Assembly: GCF_900659615.1 (NCBI RefSeq)
Contig: NZ_CAACUY010000026.1
Coordinates: 1 to 64,000, forward strand
Reading direction: 5' to 3'
DNA length: 64,000 bases
Source of the DNA: Actinomadura fibrosa
GTDB taxonomy: Bacteria > Actinomycetota > Actinomycetes > Streptosporangiales > Streptosporangiaceae
Shown: positions 15,999-24,995 of the stretch, piece by piece
Layout: every line of letters starts with the position of its first letter
Numbering within the stretch: the first letter of the stretch is position 1
Position numbers and translations under genes: made by a program
Notes under the pieces: model-generated
What the model saw: only the letters and a program-made list of their open reading frames with translations
Told to the model about the DNA's origin: nothing
Databases searched by the model: none

Positions 15999-17659
15999 TG
16001 GCCGAGTACATCTACACGATGCAGCGTGTGCGCAAGGCACATGGCGACAAGGTCGTCCTGGACGACGTCACCCTGCATTTCCTTCCCGGTGCCAAGATCG
16101 GCGTTTTGGGGCCGAACGGCACCGGCAAGTCGACGCTGCTGCGCATGATGGCCGGCCTCGAGCAGCCGTCCAACGGCGACGCGCGGCTGATGCCGGGGTA
16201 CACCGTGGGCATGCTCCAGCAGGAGCCCCCGCTCAACGAGGAGAAGACCGTCCTCGGGAACGTGGAGGAGGGCGTCGCCGAGACCAAGGCGATGCTCGAC
16301 CGGTTCAACGAGATCGCCGAGAAGATGGCGACGGACTACTCCGACGAGCTGATGGAGGAGATGGGCAAGCTCCAGGAGCAGCTCGACCACCGCAACGCGT
16401 GGGACCTCGACAGCCAGCTCGAACAGGCGATGGACGCCCTGCGCTGCCCGCCGGCCGACGCCGACGTGACCACCCTGTCCGGTGGTGAGCGCCGCCGCGT
16501 CGCGCTGTGCAAGCTGCTGCTCGAGGCCCCCGACCTGCTGCTGCTGGACGAGCCCACCAACCACCTGGACGCCGAGAGCGTGCAGTGGCTGGAGCAGTTC
16601 CTCGCCAAGTACGAGGGCACCGTCCTGGCCGTCACCCACGACCGGTACTTCCTCGACAACGTGGCGACGTGGATCCTGGAGCTCGACCGGGGCCGCTGCC
16701 ACCCCTACGAGGGCAACTACTCCACGTACCTGGAGAAGAAGGCCGAGCGGCTCAAGGTCGAGGGCAACAAGGACGCCAAGCGCAAGAAGCGCCTCCAGGA
16801 GGAACTGGAGTGGGTCCGCTCCAACCCGAAGGCGCGGCAGACCAAGAGCAAGGCCCGCCTTGAGCGCTACGAGGAGATGGCGGCCGAGGCGGCGAAGACC
16901 CGCAAGCTCGACTTCGAGGAGATCCAGATCCCGCCGGGGCCCCGCCTCGGCAACACGGTGATCGTCGCGGACGGGCTCGGCAAGGGCTTCGGCGACCGGC
17001 TCCTCATGGACGACCTGTCGTTCAACCTGCCCCCGAACGGCATCGTCGGCGTCATCGGCCCGAACGGCGTCGGCAAGACGACGCTGTTCCGGATGATCGT
17101 CGGCGAGGAGCAGCCGGACACCGGCGCCCTGCGGGTCGGCGACACCGTCAAGATCTCCTACGTCGACCAGGGCCGCGGCGGCCTCGACCCGAAGAAGACC
17201 GTCTGGCAGACCGTCTCGGACGGCCTGGACCACATCAACGTCGGCCAGGTCGAGATGCCGTCCCGCGCGTACGTGGCGGCGTTCGGGTTCAAGGGTCCGG
17301 ACCAGCAGAAGCCGACCGGCGTCCTGTCGGGCGGTGAGCGCAACCGGCTGAACCTGGCGCTGACGCTCAAGCAGGGCGGCAACGTCCTCCTGCTGGACGA
17401 GCCGACCAACGACCTCGACACCGAGACGCTGTCCAGCCTGGAGAACGCCCTGCTGGAGTTCCCCGGCTGCGCCGTGATCACCTCGCACGACCGGTGGTTC
17501 CTCGACCGCATCGCCACGCACATCCTGGCGTGGGAGGAGGGCTCGAACTGGTTCTGGTTCGAGGGGAACTTCGCCGACTACGAGAAGAACAAGATCGAAC
17601 GGCTCGGAGCCGACGCCGCCCGCCCGCACCGCGTGACGCACCGCAAGCTCACCCGGTGA
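15998..17659 (+). CDS. ettA: Energy-dependent translational throttle protein EttA (ABC-F)
   Basis: A soluble 553-residue protein with two ABC ATPase domains and no membrane part. It acts on the ribosome E site and gates the first elongation steps according to energy state. Landmarks are Walker A GPNGTGKSTLLR near residue 42, signature LSGGERRRVALC, Walker B LLLLDEPTNHLDAESV, the linker rich in Lys/Glu (KKAERLKVEGNKDAKRKKRL), a second Walker A GPNGVGKTT near 355 and LSGGERNRLNLA. The opening MAEYIYTMQRVRKAHGDK is typical of EttA rather than antibiotic-resistance ABC-F proteins. Confidence 0.95.
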   Translation: MAEYIYTMQRVRKAHGDKVVLDDVTLHFLPGAKIGVLGPNGTGKSTLLRMMAGLEQPSNGDARLMPGYTVGMLQQEPPLNEEKTVLGNVEEGVAETKAMLDRFNEIAEKMATDYSDELMEEMGKLQEQLDHRNAWDLDSQLEQAMDALRCPPADADVTTLSGGERRRVALCKLLLEAPDLLLLDEPTNHLDAESVQWLEQFLAKYEGTVLAVTHDRYFLDNVATWILELDRGRCHPYEGNYSTYLEKKAERLKVEGNKDAKRKKRLQEELEWVRSNPKARQTKSKARLERYEEMAAEAAKTRKLDFEEIQIPPGPRLGNTVIVADGLGKGFGDRLLMDDLSFNLPPNGIVGVIGPNGVGKTTLFRMIVGEEQPDTGALRVGDTVKISYVDQGRGGLDPKKTVWQTVSDGLDHINVGQVEMPSRAYVAAFGFKGPDQQKPTGVLSGGERNRLNLALTLKQGGNVLLLDEPTNDLDTETLSSLENALLEFPGCAVITSHDRWFLDRIATHILAWEEGSNWFWFEGNFADYEKNKIERLGADAARPHRVTHRKLTR

Positions 17660-17702
17660 CGGGCGGTCCGTCCCGGCTACCGGGCCGGATCCAAGCGGCC
17701 TG

Positions 17703-17736
17703 AAGGGCCGTGCGGGCAAACGCCCCCACGGCCCTT
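17703..17736 (+). terminator. Terminator after ettA
   Basis: AAGGGCCGTGCGGGC (17703-17717) pairs with GCCCCCACGGCCCTT (17722-17736) around a four-base loop. It has no long U-tract, as usual in high-GC actinomycetes. Confidence 0.8.
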
Positions 17737-17810
17737 CCGCACAAACCCTCCCTTAAAGCCCTTCATGCCCGGCCGTTAGCGCACGGCACGGTCATTCGCG
17801 GGCGGCCCTC

Positions 17811-17880
17811 CGTGCGCGGCCCTTCGTGCGCGGCCCTTCGTGCGCGGCCCTTCGTGCGCGGCCCTTCGTGCGCGGCCCTT
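17811..17880. repeat. Tandem array, 5 units of 14 bases
   Basis: Five near-perfect copies of CGTGCGCGGCCCTT. Decayed relatives (CTTCGTGCGCGG, CGTGCGGGGCCG) continue to about 18180, so the array was once longer. Confidence 0.85.
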
Positions 17881-18308
17881 CGGGGGCGACGCTGCGTGCA
17901 CGGCCCCGTTGGGGGCGCTGCTACTCCCGCAGCTGGTCACGCAAGGCGCTTCGTGCGCGGCGCTGCGTGCGCGGGCGCCTCTGTTCACGCAGCCTTTCCC
18001 GAACGGCGCTGCGTGCGGGGCCGTTCGTGCGGGGCCGTTTGCGGGCGGCCCTTCGGGCGCGACGTTCGCGGACGCCTTTTCTCGCGCGGCTGTGCGCGCA
18101 CGGCCCCGCGTGCGCGGTCGTTCGTGCGCGGTTGTTTGTGCGCGGTTGCTCGTAGGTGCCCCTTCTCACGTGGCGTTCGTGTGCGGTGCTCGTCGTGTGT
18201 TCCGCATGGAGGCGGGTGGCGAGGGGATGGAACGGGGCGGAAATCTTCTCCGGGTAGCATCGGGCGCACCGGCGGAATCCCCCCGTCACCCGACTCCCAG
18301 GCGAGGAC
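17881..18308. other. Intergenic DNA of decayed repeats before the thioesterase gene
   Basis: About 430 bases without a gene. Most is degenerate GCGTGCGCGG-type repeat. The last 80 bases should hold the thioesterase promoter, but no convincing boxes were found. Confidence 0.5.
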
Positions 18309-18746
18309 ATGCAGCAGACCGACCTGCCCGCGGCCGAGTACCGGCACGTCTATGAGTTCAACATCCGCTTCGGGGACATCGACTCCCAGGGCCACGTCAA
18401 CAACGTCAAGTTCCTCGGTTACCTTGAGGACGCGCGGCTTGAGATGTTCCACGGCGACCCGGTGCGCAAGGGCGAGCAGCCCGTCCGCGGCATGGTGATC
18501 TCCCGGCACGAGATCGACTACCGTCTGCCGCTGTTGCCGACCGTCTACCCGATCCGGGTGGAAACGTGGGTGACCGAGGCCCGGGCCGCCTCGTTCAAGC
18601 TCGCCTACGAGGTGCGGGACGACGAGAACGTCTACGCCACGGCCACGTCGACGCTGGTGGCGTTCGATGTGGAGGCGAACCGGCTGCGCCGCTTCACGCC
18701 GGAGGAGCGGGAGTTCATCGGCCGCTATCTGGCGCCGCCGGCATGA
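18309..18746 (+). CDS. Hotdog-fold acyl-CoA thioesterase (4HBT/YbgC type)
   Basis: A 145-residue hotdog protein with the 4-hydroxybenzoyl-CoA thioesterase signature FGDIDSQGHVNNVKFLGYLE, whose Asp is the usual catalytic residue, and ISRHEIDYRLPLLPTVYPI in the second strand region. It should hydrolyse an acyl-CoA; the chain is unknown. The ATG at 18309 follows a GAGGAC run. The stop overlaps the next gene's start by four bases (ATGA). Confidence 0.88.
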   Translation: MQQTDLPAAEYRHVYEFNIRFGDIDSQGHVNNVKFLGYLEDARLEMFHGDPVRKGEQPVRGMVISRHEIDYRLPLLPTVYPIRVETWVTEARAASFKLAYEVRDDENVYATATSTLVAFDVEANRLRRFTPEEREFIGRYLAPPA

Positions 18747-19447
18747 CGGCGGTCACCGGCCCCGCCCTCGACGGCGACCCGCACGATCCGCTCGTCCCGT
18801 TCGCGAGCCTTGGAACCGCGTCCGGGGCCGCCTTCGGAGCGGCCTTCGGCTCCGTTCGGACGGACGATCCCACGCCGGATGAGCCCGCGCGGACGCCATC
18901 GCGCGTCCAGCTGCGCGTCGTGCGACCGTCGGACGCCGAGGCCCTCGCCGAGCTTTACCAAGAGAACCGCGCGTACCTGCGGCCGTGGGAGCCGGAGCGC
19001 GGCGACGCGTACTTCACCGTCGAGGGGCAGCGGGAGAACATCGGAGACCTCTGCGAGGCGCACGGTGCCGGTGAGATGTGGCCGGCCGTCGTCCTGCGGG
19101 ACGGTGAGATCGTCGGACGCATCACCCTGAACAACGTCCTGCGGGGGCCACTGCTGAGCTGCTTCGTCGCCTACTGGGTGGCGCGCGCGCACGCTGGGCA
19201 GGGCGTGGCGACGGAGGCCGTCCGGCAGGCGCTGGACGTGGCGTTCCGGGTGATGCGCCTGCACCGGGTGGAGGCGTTCACCCGGGTCGACAACCACGCG
19301 TCCCAGCGCGTGCTGGAGCGGAACGGCTTCATGGCCATCGGGACGGCGCGCCGCCACATCCACGTGGACGGCCGCTGGCACGACCAGCGCATCTTCGAGC
19401 GCCTGGCCCCCTGGGACGACGGCATAGCCCTCCTCCCACCCGCCTAA
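18743..19447 (+). CDS. GNAT N-acetyltransferase, RimJ/RimL-like
   Basis: A 234-residue protein. Residues 1-50 are low-complexity (GAAFGAAFGS); the GNAT domain runs from about residue 52 (LRVVRPSDAEALAELY) with the acetyl-CoA loop HAGQGVATEAV and the C-terminal VDNHASQRVLERNGF. This resembles RimJ/RimL enzymes, which acetylate protein N-termini, but may act on other amines. ATG 18743 overlaps the thioesterase stop. Confidence 0.85.
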   Translation: MTAVTGPALDGDPHDPLVPFASLGTASGAAFGAAFGSVRTDDPTPDEPARTPSRVQLRVVRPSDAEALAELYQENRAYLRPWEPERGDAYFTVEGQRENIGDLCEAHGAGEMWPAVVLRDGEIVGRITLNNVLRGPLLSCFVAYWVARAHAGQGVATEAVRQALDVAFRVMRLHRVEAFTRVDNHASQRVLERNGFMAIGTARRHIHVDGRWHDQRIFERLAPWDDGIALLPPA

Positions 19448-19510
19448 TCCCACACACCCGCCACCCGCCTAATCCCACACACTCGACCGCCTAACCCCAC
19501 ACACCCGCCC
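19442..19510. repeat. Tandem array, 3 units of about 23 bases
   Basis: Three copies of CGCCTAATCCCACACACCCG-like sequence; the first overlaps the GNAT stop codon, so the array begins in coding sequence. Confidence 0.7.
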
Positions 19511-19608
19511 GTCTAAGCCGTCATACCGGGCCGCCGAAGACGCCCCCGGCCCTCTGGGCGGCGACCTGCTCATCGCCGCGCGCGCCAAGTTGCCCGGAGG
19601 CGCCCGCC

Positions 19609-19845
19609 GGAGGCGCGCCATCCCTGCCGGAGGCGTACATCCTCGCCGGAGGTGCACCAATCCCCGCCGGAGGTGCACCATCCCGCTGGAGGCGCGCCAT
19701 CCCCGCCGGAGGCGCGCCAGCCTTGCCGGAGGCGCGCCAGCCTTGCCGGAGGCGCACCATCCCCCCGCCGGAGGGCACCAGCCTCGCCGGAGGTGCACCA
19801 TCTCCGCCGGAGGCGGATTGTTCCCGCCGGAGGTGGGGTGCCCCG
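19609..19845. repeat. Tandem array, about 12 units of 20-21 bases
   Basis: Copies of GCCGGAGGCGCGCCAGCCTT and variants (CCGGAGGTGCACCATCC). Two central copies are identical. Open frames through it are repeat artefacts. Confidence 0.85.
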
Positions 19846-20206
19846 CCCGGAGCTTGCCTGCTTGCTCAACGGTCCGCTGTCTGTACACGTTTGCTCGCTT
19901 GAGGCGCGCCGCCCGTCCGCGCGTCCGGCTGTGTGGGTGCGCCCGCCGCGGTCGTGTGTCTGGGGGCGGTTGCCTGGCTGGGCGTGGCCGTTCGTCTCCG
20001 GTGGGCCCCCTCGTATCAGTGCGTTCGCCCGTCTGCGTGTGGTCGGAGGGTGTTGGAGGCGGGGCGTGTTGTGGCGTGTCTGTTGTGGGGGATGACCACC
20101 GAGTCGTCACGGGTCGGTAACAAGCGCGACAGAGATCCGTTTTCGCCCTACTTCTCCCTCTAGGGTCGCGACGCGAAATGTGGAGATCCCACGTGAAAGG
20201 GGCACA
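19846..20206. other. Intergenic DNA before the S37 peptidase gene
   Basis: About 360 bases with no credible gene. The lower-GC stretch at 20110-20206 should hold the peptidase promoter, but no clear -35/-10 pair stands out. AAAGGGG (20196-20202) is the ribosome site. Confidence 0.45.
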
Positions 20207-21613
20207 ATGCGGCGCGTCTCACGAGGAGCGATGGCACTGCTGATCGCCGCGGGACTGACGGGGACCGGCGCCACCGCGGCGCAGGCCGGGGTCACCGCGC
20301 GGGCGGACGACATCGCCGCCCAGCTGAAGGCGATCCCGGGCATGCAGGTGACGGAGAAGGCCTCCACGTTGCCCGGCTACCGGTGGTTCTGGCTCAGCTA
20401 CCGCCAGCCGGTCGACCACACCAAGCCCAAGGGGCAGTGGTTCGAGCAGCGCATCATGCTCCAGCACAAGTCCTCCGACCGGCCGATGGTGCTCTACACC
20501 AGCGGCTACAACACGCCGGAGACGATGTTCACGTCCGAGCCGACGGCGCTGGTCGACGGCAACCAGATCTCGGTCGAGTACCGGTACTTCACCCCGTCCC
20601 GGCCGGAGCCGACGGACTGGCGCAAGGACACGATCTGGCAGGCCGCCACGGACGAGCACCGGCTGATCGGCGCGCTCAAGAAGATCTACAAGGCGAAGTG
20701 GATCTCGACGGGCGCCAGCAAGGGCGGCATGACCGCCGTCTACCACAAGCGGTTCTACCCGAACGACGTCGACGGCAGCGTCGTGTACGTGGCGCCGAAC
20801 GACGTGGTGAACAACGAGGACAGCGCCTACGACAGGTTCTTCAAGACCGTCGGGACGGACCCCCAGTGCCGTGCCCATGTCAAGGCGCTGGCGCGGGAGT
20901 TCCTGAAGCGCCGTCCGGCGATGCTCACGCGGTTCAAGGCGGCCGCCGCGGAGAACGGCTGGACGTTCACCATCCTCAAGACGCCGGACCGCGCGTTCGA
21001 GAACTCGGTGATGGACTACGAGTGGGGCTTCTGGCAGTACAGCCTCCAGTCCGACTGCGCGAGCCTGCCCGCGGTGAACGCCTCGGACGACGAGATCTAC
21101 GGGACGCTCGACAACATCTCCGGGCTGTCGTTCTACACCGACCAGGGCCTCGCCCCCTACATCCCGTACTACTACCAGGCGGGCACGCAGCTCGGCTGGC
21201 CCACGCCGCAGTTCACGAACCTGCGGCCGCTGCTGCGCTACGAGCGCAGCTACCAGCCGCGCACCTACGTCCCGCGCGACATCCCGATGCGGTTCGACGG
21301 CGGCAGGGCGATGCGGGACATCGACGGCTGGGTGCGCGCGCACGGCAGCCACATGCTGTTCCTGTACGGCGCGAACGACCCGTGGGGGTCGGAGCGGTTC
21401 CGGCTCGGGAAGGGCAGCCGCGACTCGGCCGTCTACACCGCGCCCGGCATGAACCACAGCGGCCGGCTGATCGCCAAGCTGCCGGACGATCAGAAGGCCA
21501 AGGCGACCGCTGACGTCCTGCGCTGGGCGAACGTCCAGCCCGGCGCGAAGTCGCTGAAGACGATGTCGGTGACCGCGGACGACCCGCTGCTGCTCCAGCG
21601 CCCGCCGCTGTAG
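20207..21613 (+). CDS. Secreted family S37 (PS-10) prolyl tri/tetrapeptidyl aminopeptidase
   Basis: A 468-residue secreted serine peptidase. A signal peptide is visible: basic start MRRVSRGAMALLIAAG, hydrophobic core, and a cut after ATAAQA (about residue 27). The serine motif STGASKGGMTAVYHKRFYP lies near residue 168, followed by VYVAPNDVVNNEDSAYDRFF. These match the Streptomyces S37 family, which includes the tri/tetrapeptidyl aminopeptidase that trims secreted transglutaminase. The His is likely in PGMNHSGRL near the end. Start ATG 20207 with AAAGGGG before it. Confidence 0.88.
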   Translation: MRRVSRGAMALLIAAGLTGTGATAAQAGVTARADDIAAQLKAIPGMQVTEKASTLPGYRWFWLSYRQPVDHTKPKGQWFEQRIMLQHKSSDRPMVLYTSGYNTPETMFTSEPTALVDGNQISVEYRYFTPSRPEPTDWRKDTIWQAATDEHRLIGALKKIYKAKWISTGASKGGMTAVYHKRFYPNDVDGSVVYVAPNDVVNNEDSAYDRFFKTVGTDPQCRAHVKALAREFLKRRPAMLTRFKAAAAENGWTFTILKTPDRAFENSVMDYEWGFWQYSLQSDCASLPAVNASDDEIYGTLDNISGLSFYTDQGLAPYIPYYYQAGTQLGWPTPQFTNLRPLLRYERSYQPRTYVPRDIPMRFDGGRAMRDIDGWVRAHGSHMLFLYGANDPWGSERFRLGKGSRDSAVYTAPGMNHSGRLIAKLPDDQKAKATADVLRWANVQPGAKSLKTMSVTADDPLLLQRPPL

Positions 21614-21620
21614 CCGCGTC

Positions 21621-21659
21621 CCGGGCGGCACACGCCGAACATCACACCGTGCCGCCCGG
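21621..21659 (+). terminator. Hairpin after the S37 peptidase
   Basis: CCGGGCGGCAC (21621-21631) pairs with GTGCCGCCCGG (21649-21659), eight bases after the stop codon. Confidence 0.75.
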
Positions 21660-21682
21660 CGGACGTGCGGAGCGCGGCCAAC

Positions 21683-21719
21683 CCCGCCCTCTCCTCAGCG
21701 GAGTCGAGGAGAGGGCGGG
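21683..21719. terminator. Bidirectional terminator, perfect 14-base stem
   Basis: CCCGCCCTCTCCTC (21683-21696) and GAGGAGAGGGCGGG (21706-21719) pair perfectly around nine bases, between the convergent peptidase and glucosidase genes. It should stop transcription both ways. Confidence 0.85.
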
Positions 21720-21782
21720 CACGCCTCCGGCAGACGCGGGCCAAGGTCAGTTGGTGTGAGCAGCGGCGCGCAGGCTTGCTGG

Positions 21783-23354
21783 TCAGGGGGTTGTTAGCCA
21801 GGTGGCCGCGTTGCCGGGGAGTAGGTCGCCGTAGAGGGGGATGGTCGTCAGCAGCGGACGCCCGGCGGGTAGGCGTACCGGGTTGTCGCCGCAGTTGAGT
21901 GCGCAGGTGAGCGGGCCGCGCCGGAAGAACAGGGCGGTCTCGGGGGAGTCGAGCCACTCCAGGTCCTCCGGCAGGCCTTCCGCGAGCAGGCGGCGGCGCA
22001 GGGCCAGGGCCTCGCGGTAGAAGGACAGGGTCGAGGCCGGGTCGCCCTCCTGGGCCTCGACGGTCAGCGAGGCCCACTCGGCGGGCATCGGGAGCCAGGG
22101 GCGGACGCCCTTGGGGGAGAAGCCGTACGGTTCGGCCTTCCCGGACCACGGGAGCGGCACGCGGCAGCCGTCGCGGCCGATCTGGCCGCCGTCGCTGCGC
22201 TTCCAGATGGGGTCTTGGCGGGCGTCGTCCGGCAGGTCGACGACCTCCGGCAGGCCCAGTTCCTCGCCCTGGTACAGGTAGGCGGAGCCGGGCAGCGCCA
22301 GGAGCAGCAGCAGCGCCGCCCTCGCCCTGGCCAGTTCGACGCCCGGGATGCCCTCCGGCTGCTCGTAGCGGGTGAGGTGGCGGACGGAGTCGTGGCTGGA
22401 CAGCACCCAGGTCGGCGCGGCGCCGGTCGGTTCGACGGCCTTGATCGCCGCCTTCGCCACGTCCTGGAACGCGGCGGCGGACCAGGGGGCGAGTTGCAGG
22501 TCGAACTGGAAGACCTGGTGGAGCTCGTCCGGACGGAGGTAGAGGGCGAGGTCCTCGGGGCCGTCCGTCCAGACCTCGCCGATCGCCATGCGCTCGCCCT
22601 CGTACCCGTTGAGGATGCGCCGCCACGCGCGGTAGATCTCGTGGACCTCGGGACGGCTGTAGATCGGGCCGTTCGCGGCGCGGCGGCTGCGTCCGGCGAG
22701 GTCGCCGAACGACTCGTCCTTGACGAGGCCGGCGGCGACGTCGATGCGGAAGCCGTCGACGCCGCGGTCGAGCCAGAAGCGGAGGATCTCCTCGAACTCG
22801 TGCCGGACCTCGGGGTTGCGCCAGTTCAGGTCGGGCTGCTCGGTCGCGTAGAGGTGCAGGTACCACTCGCCGTCGGGCAGCCGCGTCCAGGCGGGGCCGC
22901 CGAACGCCGACGGCCAGTCGTTCGGCGGGTCCTCCTCACCGGGACCCTGGCCTGGCTTGCCGGGGCGGAAGATGTAGCGGGCGCGCTCGCGGGAGCCGGA
23001 CGGCGCGGCGAGCGCCTGCCGGAACCACGGGTGCCGGTCGGAGGTGTGGTTCGGGACGATGTCGACGATCACCCGGAGGCCGTGGTCGTGCGCGTCCGCG
23101 ACGAGCGCGTCGAAGTCGTCCAGCGTGCCGAACCGGGGGTCGACGTCGCGGTAGTCGGCCACGTCGTAGCCGCCGTCGGCCAGCGGGGACGTGTAGAAGG
23201 GCGTGAGCCACAGCGCGTCCACGCCGAGGTCGCGCAGGTGGCCGAGGCGGGAGCGGATCCCCTGGAGGTCGCCTTCACCGTCCCCGTCCGAGTCCGCGAA
23301 GCTGCGGACGTAGATCTCGTACACGACGGCGTTGCGCCACCAGGGGGTCGTCAT
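21783..23354 (-). CDS. GH13 alpha-glucosidase/oligo-1,6-glucosidase
   Basis: A 523-residue cytoplasmic GH13 enzyme that cleaves glucose from short alpha-glucans or trehalose-like sugars. The family regions are in order: DIVPNHTSDRHPWF, nucleophile Asp204 in FRIDVAAG, acid/base Glu259 in AIGEVW, and Asp321 in SSHD before SVRHLTRYE. No signal peptide. ATG 23354. The small C-terminal beta domain ends at TTP. Downstream of globin on the same strand with an 18-base gap, so probably co-transcribed. Exact sugar preference cannot be read from sequence. Confidence 0.92.
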   Translation of the reverse strand: MTTPWWRNAVVYEIYVRSFADSDGDGEGDLQGIRSRLGHLRDLGVDALWLTPFYTSPLADGGYDVADYRDVDPRFGTLDDFDALVADAHDHGLRVIVDIVPNHTSDRHPWFRQALAAPSGSRERARYIFRPGKPGQGPGEEDPPNDWPSAFGGPAWTRLPDGEWYLHLYATEQPDLNWRNPEVRHEFEEILRFWLDRGVDGFRIDVAAGLVKDESFGDLAGRSRRAANGPIYSRPEVHEIYRAWRRILNGYEGERMAIGEVWTDGPEDLALYLRPDELHQVFQFDLQLAPWSAAAFQDVAKAAIKAVEPTGAAPTWVLSSHDSVRHLTRYEQPEGIPGVELARARAALLLLLALPGSAYLYQGEELGLPEVVDLPDDARQDPIWKRSDGGQIGRDGCRVPLPWSGKAEPYGFSPKGVRPWLPMPAEWASLTVEAQEGDPASTLSFYREALALRRRLLAEGLPEDLEWLDSPETALFFRRGPLTCALNCGDNPVRLPAGRPLLTTIPLYGDLLPGNAATWLTTP

Positions 23355-23372
23355 ACAGGGCGATCTACCCGC

Positions 23373-23762
23373 TTATGTCGGGGCGTTCACCATGCTGCGC
23401 GCGGCCATCGTGAAGTAGTCCCAGAGCATCTTCTCCAGCTGCTCGGGCAGTTCCAGCTCGTCGACGGCCACGCGCATGTGCCGCAGCCACGCCTCGCGCT
23501 CGGCCTCGCCGATGACGAACGGGACGTGCCGCATGCGCAGCCGCGGGTGCCCGCGGCGCCGGCTGTAGGTGTTCGGCCCGCCCCAGTACTGGATGAGGAA
23601 GAGCCGGAGCCGCTCCTCGGCGGGGCCGAGGTCCTCCTCCGGGTAGAGGGCGCGGAGGTCGGGATCTTCGGCGACCCCCTGGTAGAAGCGGTGGACCAGG
23701 CGGCGGAACGTCTCCTCGCCGCCGACCGCTTCGTAGAAGGTGACCTGTTCGGGTTCAGCCAT
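23373..23762 (-). CDS. glbO: Group II truncated haemoglobin, GlbO type
   Basis: A 129-residue 2-over-2 globin of the GlbO class, proposed to bind oxygen or detoxify reactive species. [20 protein letters not shown] holds the B-helix Tyr; [20 protein letters not shown] carries the CD/E region, then the proximal His in MRHVPF and the group II Trp in EAWLRHM. Length is typical of mycobacterial GlbO. It lies between mscS and the glucosidase on the same strand with gaps of about 20 bases, suggesting one transcript. Confidence 0.92.
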   Translation of the reverse strand: MAEPEQVTFYEAVGGEETFRRLVHRFYQGVAEDPDLRALYPEEDLGPAEERLRLFLIQYWGGPNTYSRRRGHPRLRMRHVPFVIGEAEREAWLRHMRVAVDELELPEQLEKMLWDYFTMAARSMVNAPT

Positions 23763-23782
23763 AGCGTCCCCAGCCTATGTGA

Positions 23783-24778
23783 TCAGGTGGCGGCGGGGGT
23801 GGCGACCGAGACGCCCGCCTCGTCGAACGCGCGCTTCACCCGCTCGCGGAGCTCGCGGGCGACGTCGCCCTGCTTGCCCGGGGCGGTCTTGAGGACGACG
23901 CGGATCACGATCGCGTCGCCGGCGAGCGCCTGGACGCCCCACACGGACGGCTTCTCCAGGATCAGGTCGTCCCAGTCGGGCGAGGCGGCCATCTCGTCGG
24001 CGGCGGCCTGGAGGAGGTCCTTGACCTTCTCGGTGTCCTCGTGGATGTCGACCGGGATGTCGAGGACGGCGCGGCCCCAGTTCTGCGACTCGTTGCCGAC
24101 CTTCTTGATCTCGCCGTTCGGGACGTACCAGACGACGCCGTTGACGTCGCGCATCCGGGTGACCCGCAGGGTGACGGCCTCCACCGTCCCCTTGGCGCTG
24201 CCGACGTCGATGATGTCGCCGACGCCGTACTGGTCCTCCAGGAGCATGAACAGCCCGGCGAGGAAGTCCTTCACGATGTTCTGGGCGCCGAAGCCGACCG
24301 CGACGCCGATGACGCTGGCGCTGGCCAGGATGGGCGCGAGGTTGAGGCCGAGGGAGCCGAGGATGGTGAACGCGGCCGTGCCCATGATGATGATGGACGA
24401 GATCGAGCGCAGCACCGAGCCGAGCGTCTTGGCGCGCTGGGCCCGCCGCTGGTTGAGCAGCGCGGGGCTGCCGTCGAAGACGGTGCGGGAGCGCTCCTTG
24501 ACCCGCTCCGACATCGTGCCCTCGGCCATCCGCAGCGTCACCCTGGTGATCGCGCGGTGCACGACGTTCTTGACGATCAGCGCGACCACGAAGGTCAAGA
24601 TGATCATCAAGGCGGTGGCGATGGGCTTGTCGAGCCAGGTCGCGTAGAACGAGGTGAACCCGGTGTCGCGGGAGATGTTCCAGACGAGCCTGCACGCCGT
24701 GGTGGGCGTGTCGTCCTTGCACGCGACCTCGGGCGTGCCCTTCTCCGCCCAGGGCAGCAGTCCGAGCACGAGCGACAT
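23783..24778 (-). CDS. Small-conductance mechanosensitive channel (MscS family)
   Basis: A 331-residue membrane channel that opens under tension and releases solutes. Hydrophobic spans lie near residues 35-60 (ATALMIILTFVVALIV) and 115-160; the pore helix is rich in Gly/Ala (IGVAVGFGAQNIVKDFLAG). The beta domain begins at DQYGVGDIIDVGSAKGTVEAV. The segment ALLNQRRAQRAKTLGS is a typical linker. ATG 24778. First gene of the mscS-glbO-glucosidase run. Confidence 0.9.
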   Translation of the reverse strand: MSLVLGLLPWAEKGTPEVACKDDTPTTACRLVWNISRDTGFTSFYATWLDKPIATALMIILTFVVALIVKNVVHRAITRVTLRMAEGTMSERVKERSRTVFDGSPALLNQRRAQRAKTLGSVLRSISSIIIMGTAAFTILGSLGLNLAPILASASVIGVAVGFGAQNIVKDFLAGLFMLLEDQYGVGDIIDVGSAKGTVEAVTLRVTRMRDVNGVVWYVPNGEIKKVGNESQNWGRAVLDIPVDIHEDTEKVKDLLQAAADEMAASPDWDDLILEKPSVWGVQALAGDAIVIRVVLKTAPGKQGDVARELRERVKRAFDEAGVSVATPAAT

Positions 24779-24928
24779 CGGGCAGACCCTCCCCGGCCGT
24801 TGTGGGCGTCAGGACACCTCGCCGTGGACCTGCGGCGGGTACGAGCCCGATCGTAGGGGACGGGAACGACCGGTTCGTACGCCACCGGACGAGGCGGCGC
24901 GGCCTGGCCGGGGAGGGGCTGATCAGGC

Positions 24929-24991
24929 GGGCGTGCCCCGCGGGGTCCGCGGCTGCCGCGCCGTTCCGGCCGCGGTCCGCGGGGCACGCCC
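24929..24991 (-). terminator. Long hairpin after the gene at 24996-25463
   Basis: GGGCGTGCCCCGCGG (24929-24943) pairs perfectly with CCGCGGGGCACGCCC (24977-24991). The 33-base loop can fold further. It lies just past the stop codon of the minus-strand gene. Confidence 0.8.
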
Positions 24992-24995
24992 GGTC

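Noticed and set aside
19521-20110. Open frames in the 20-base repeat region
   Set aside because: They are produced by the CCGGAGGCGCGCC repeats and have no independent coding evidence.
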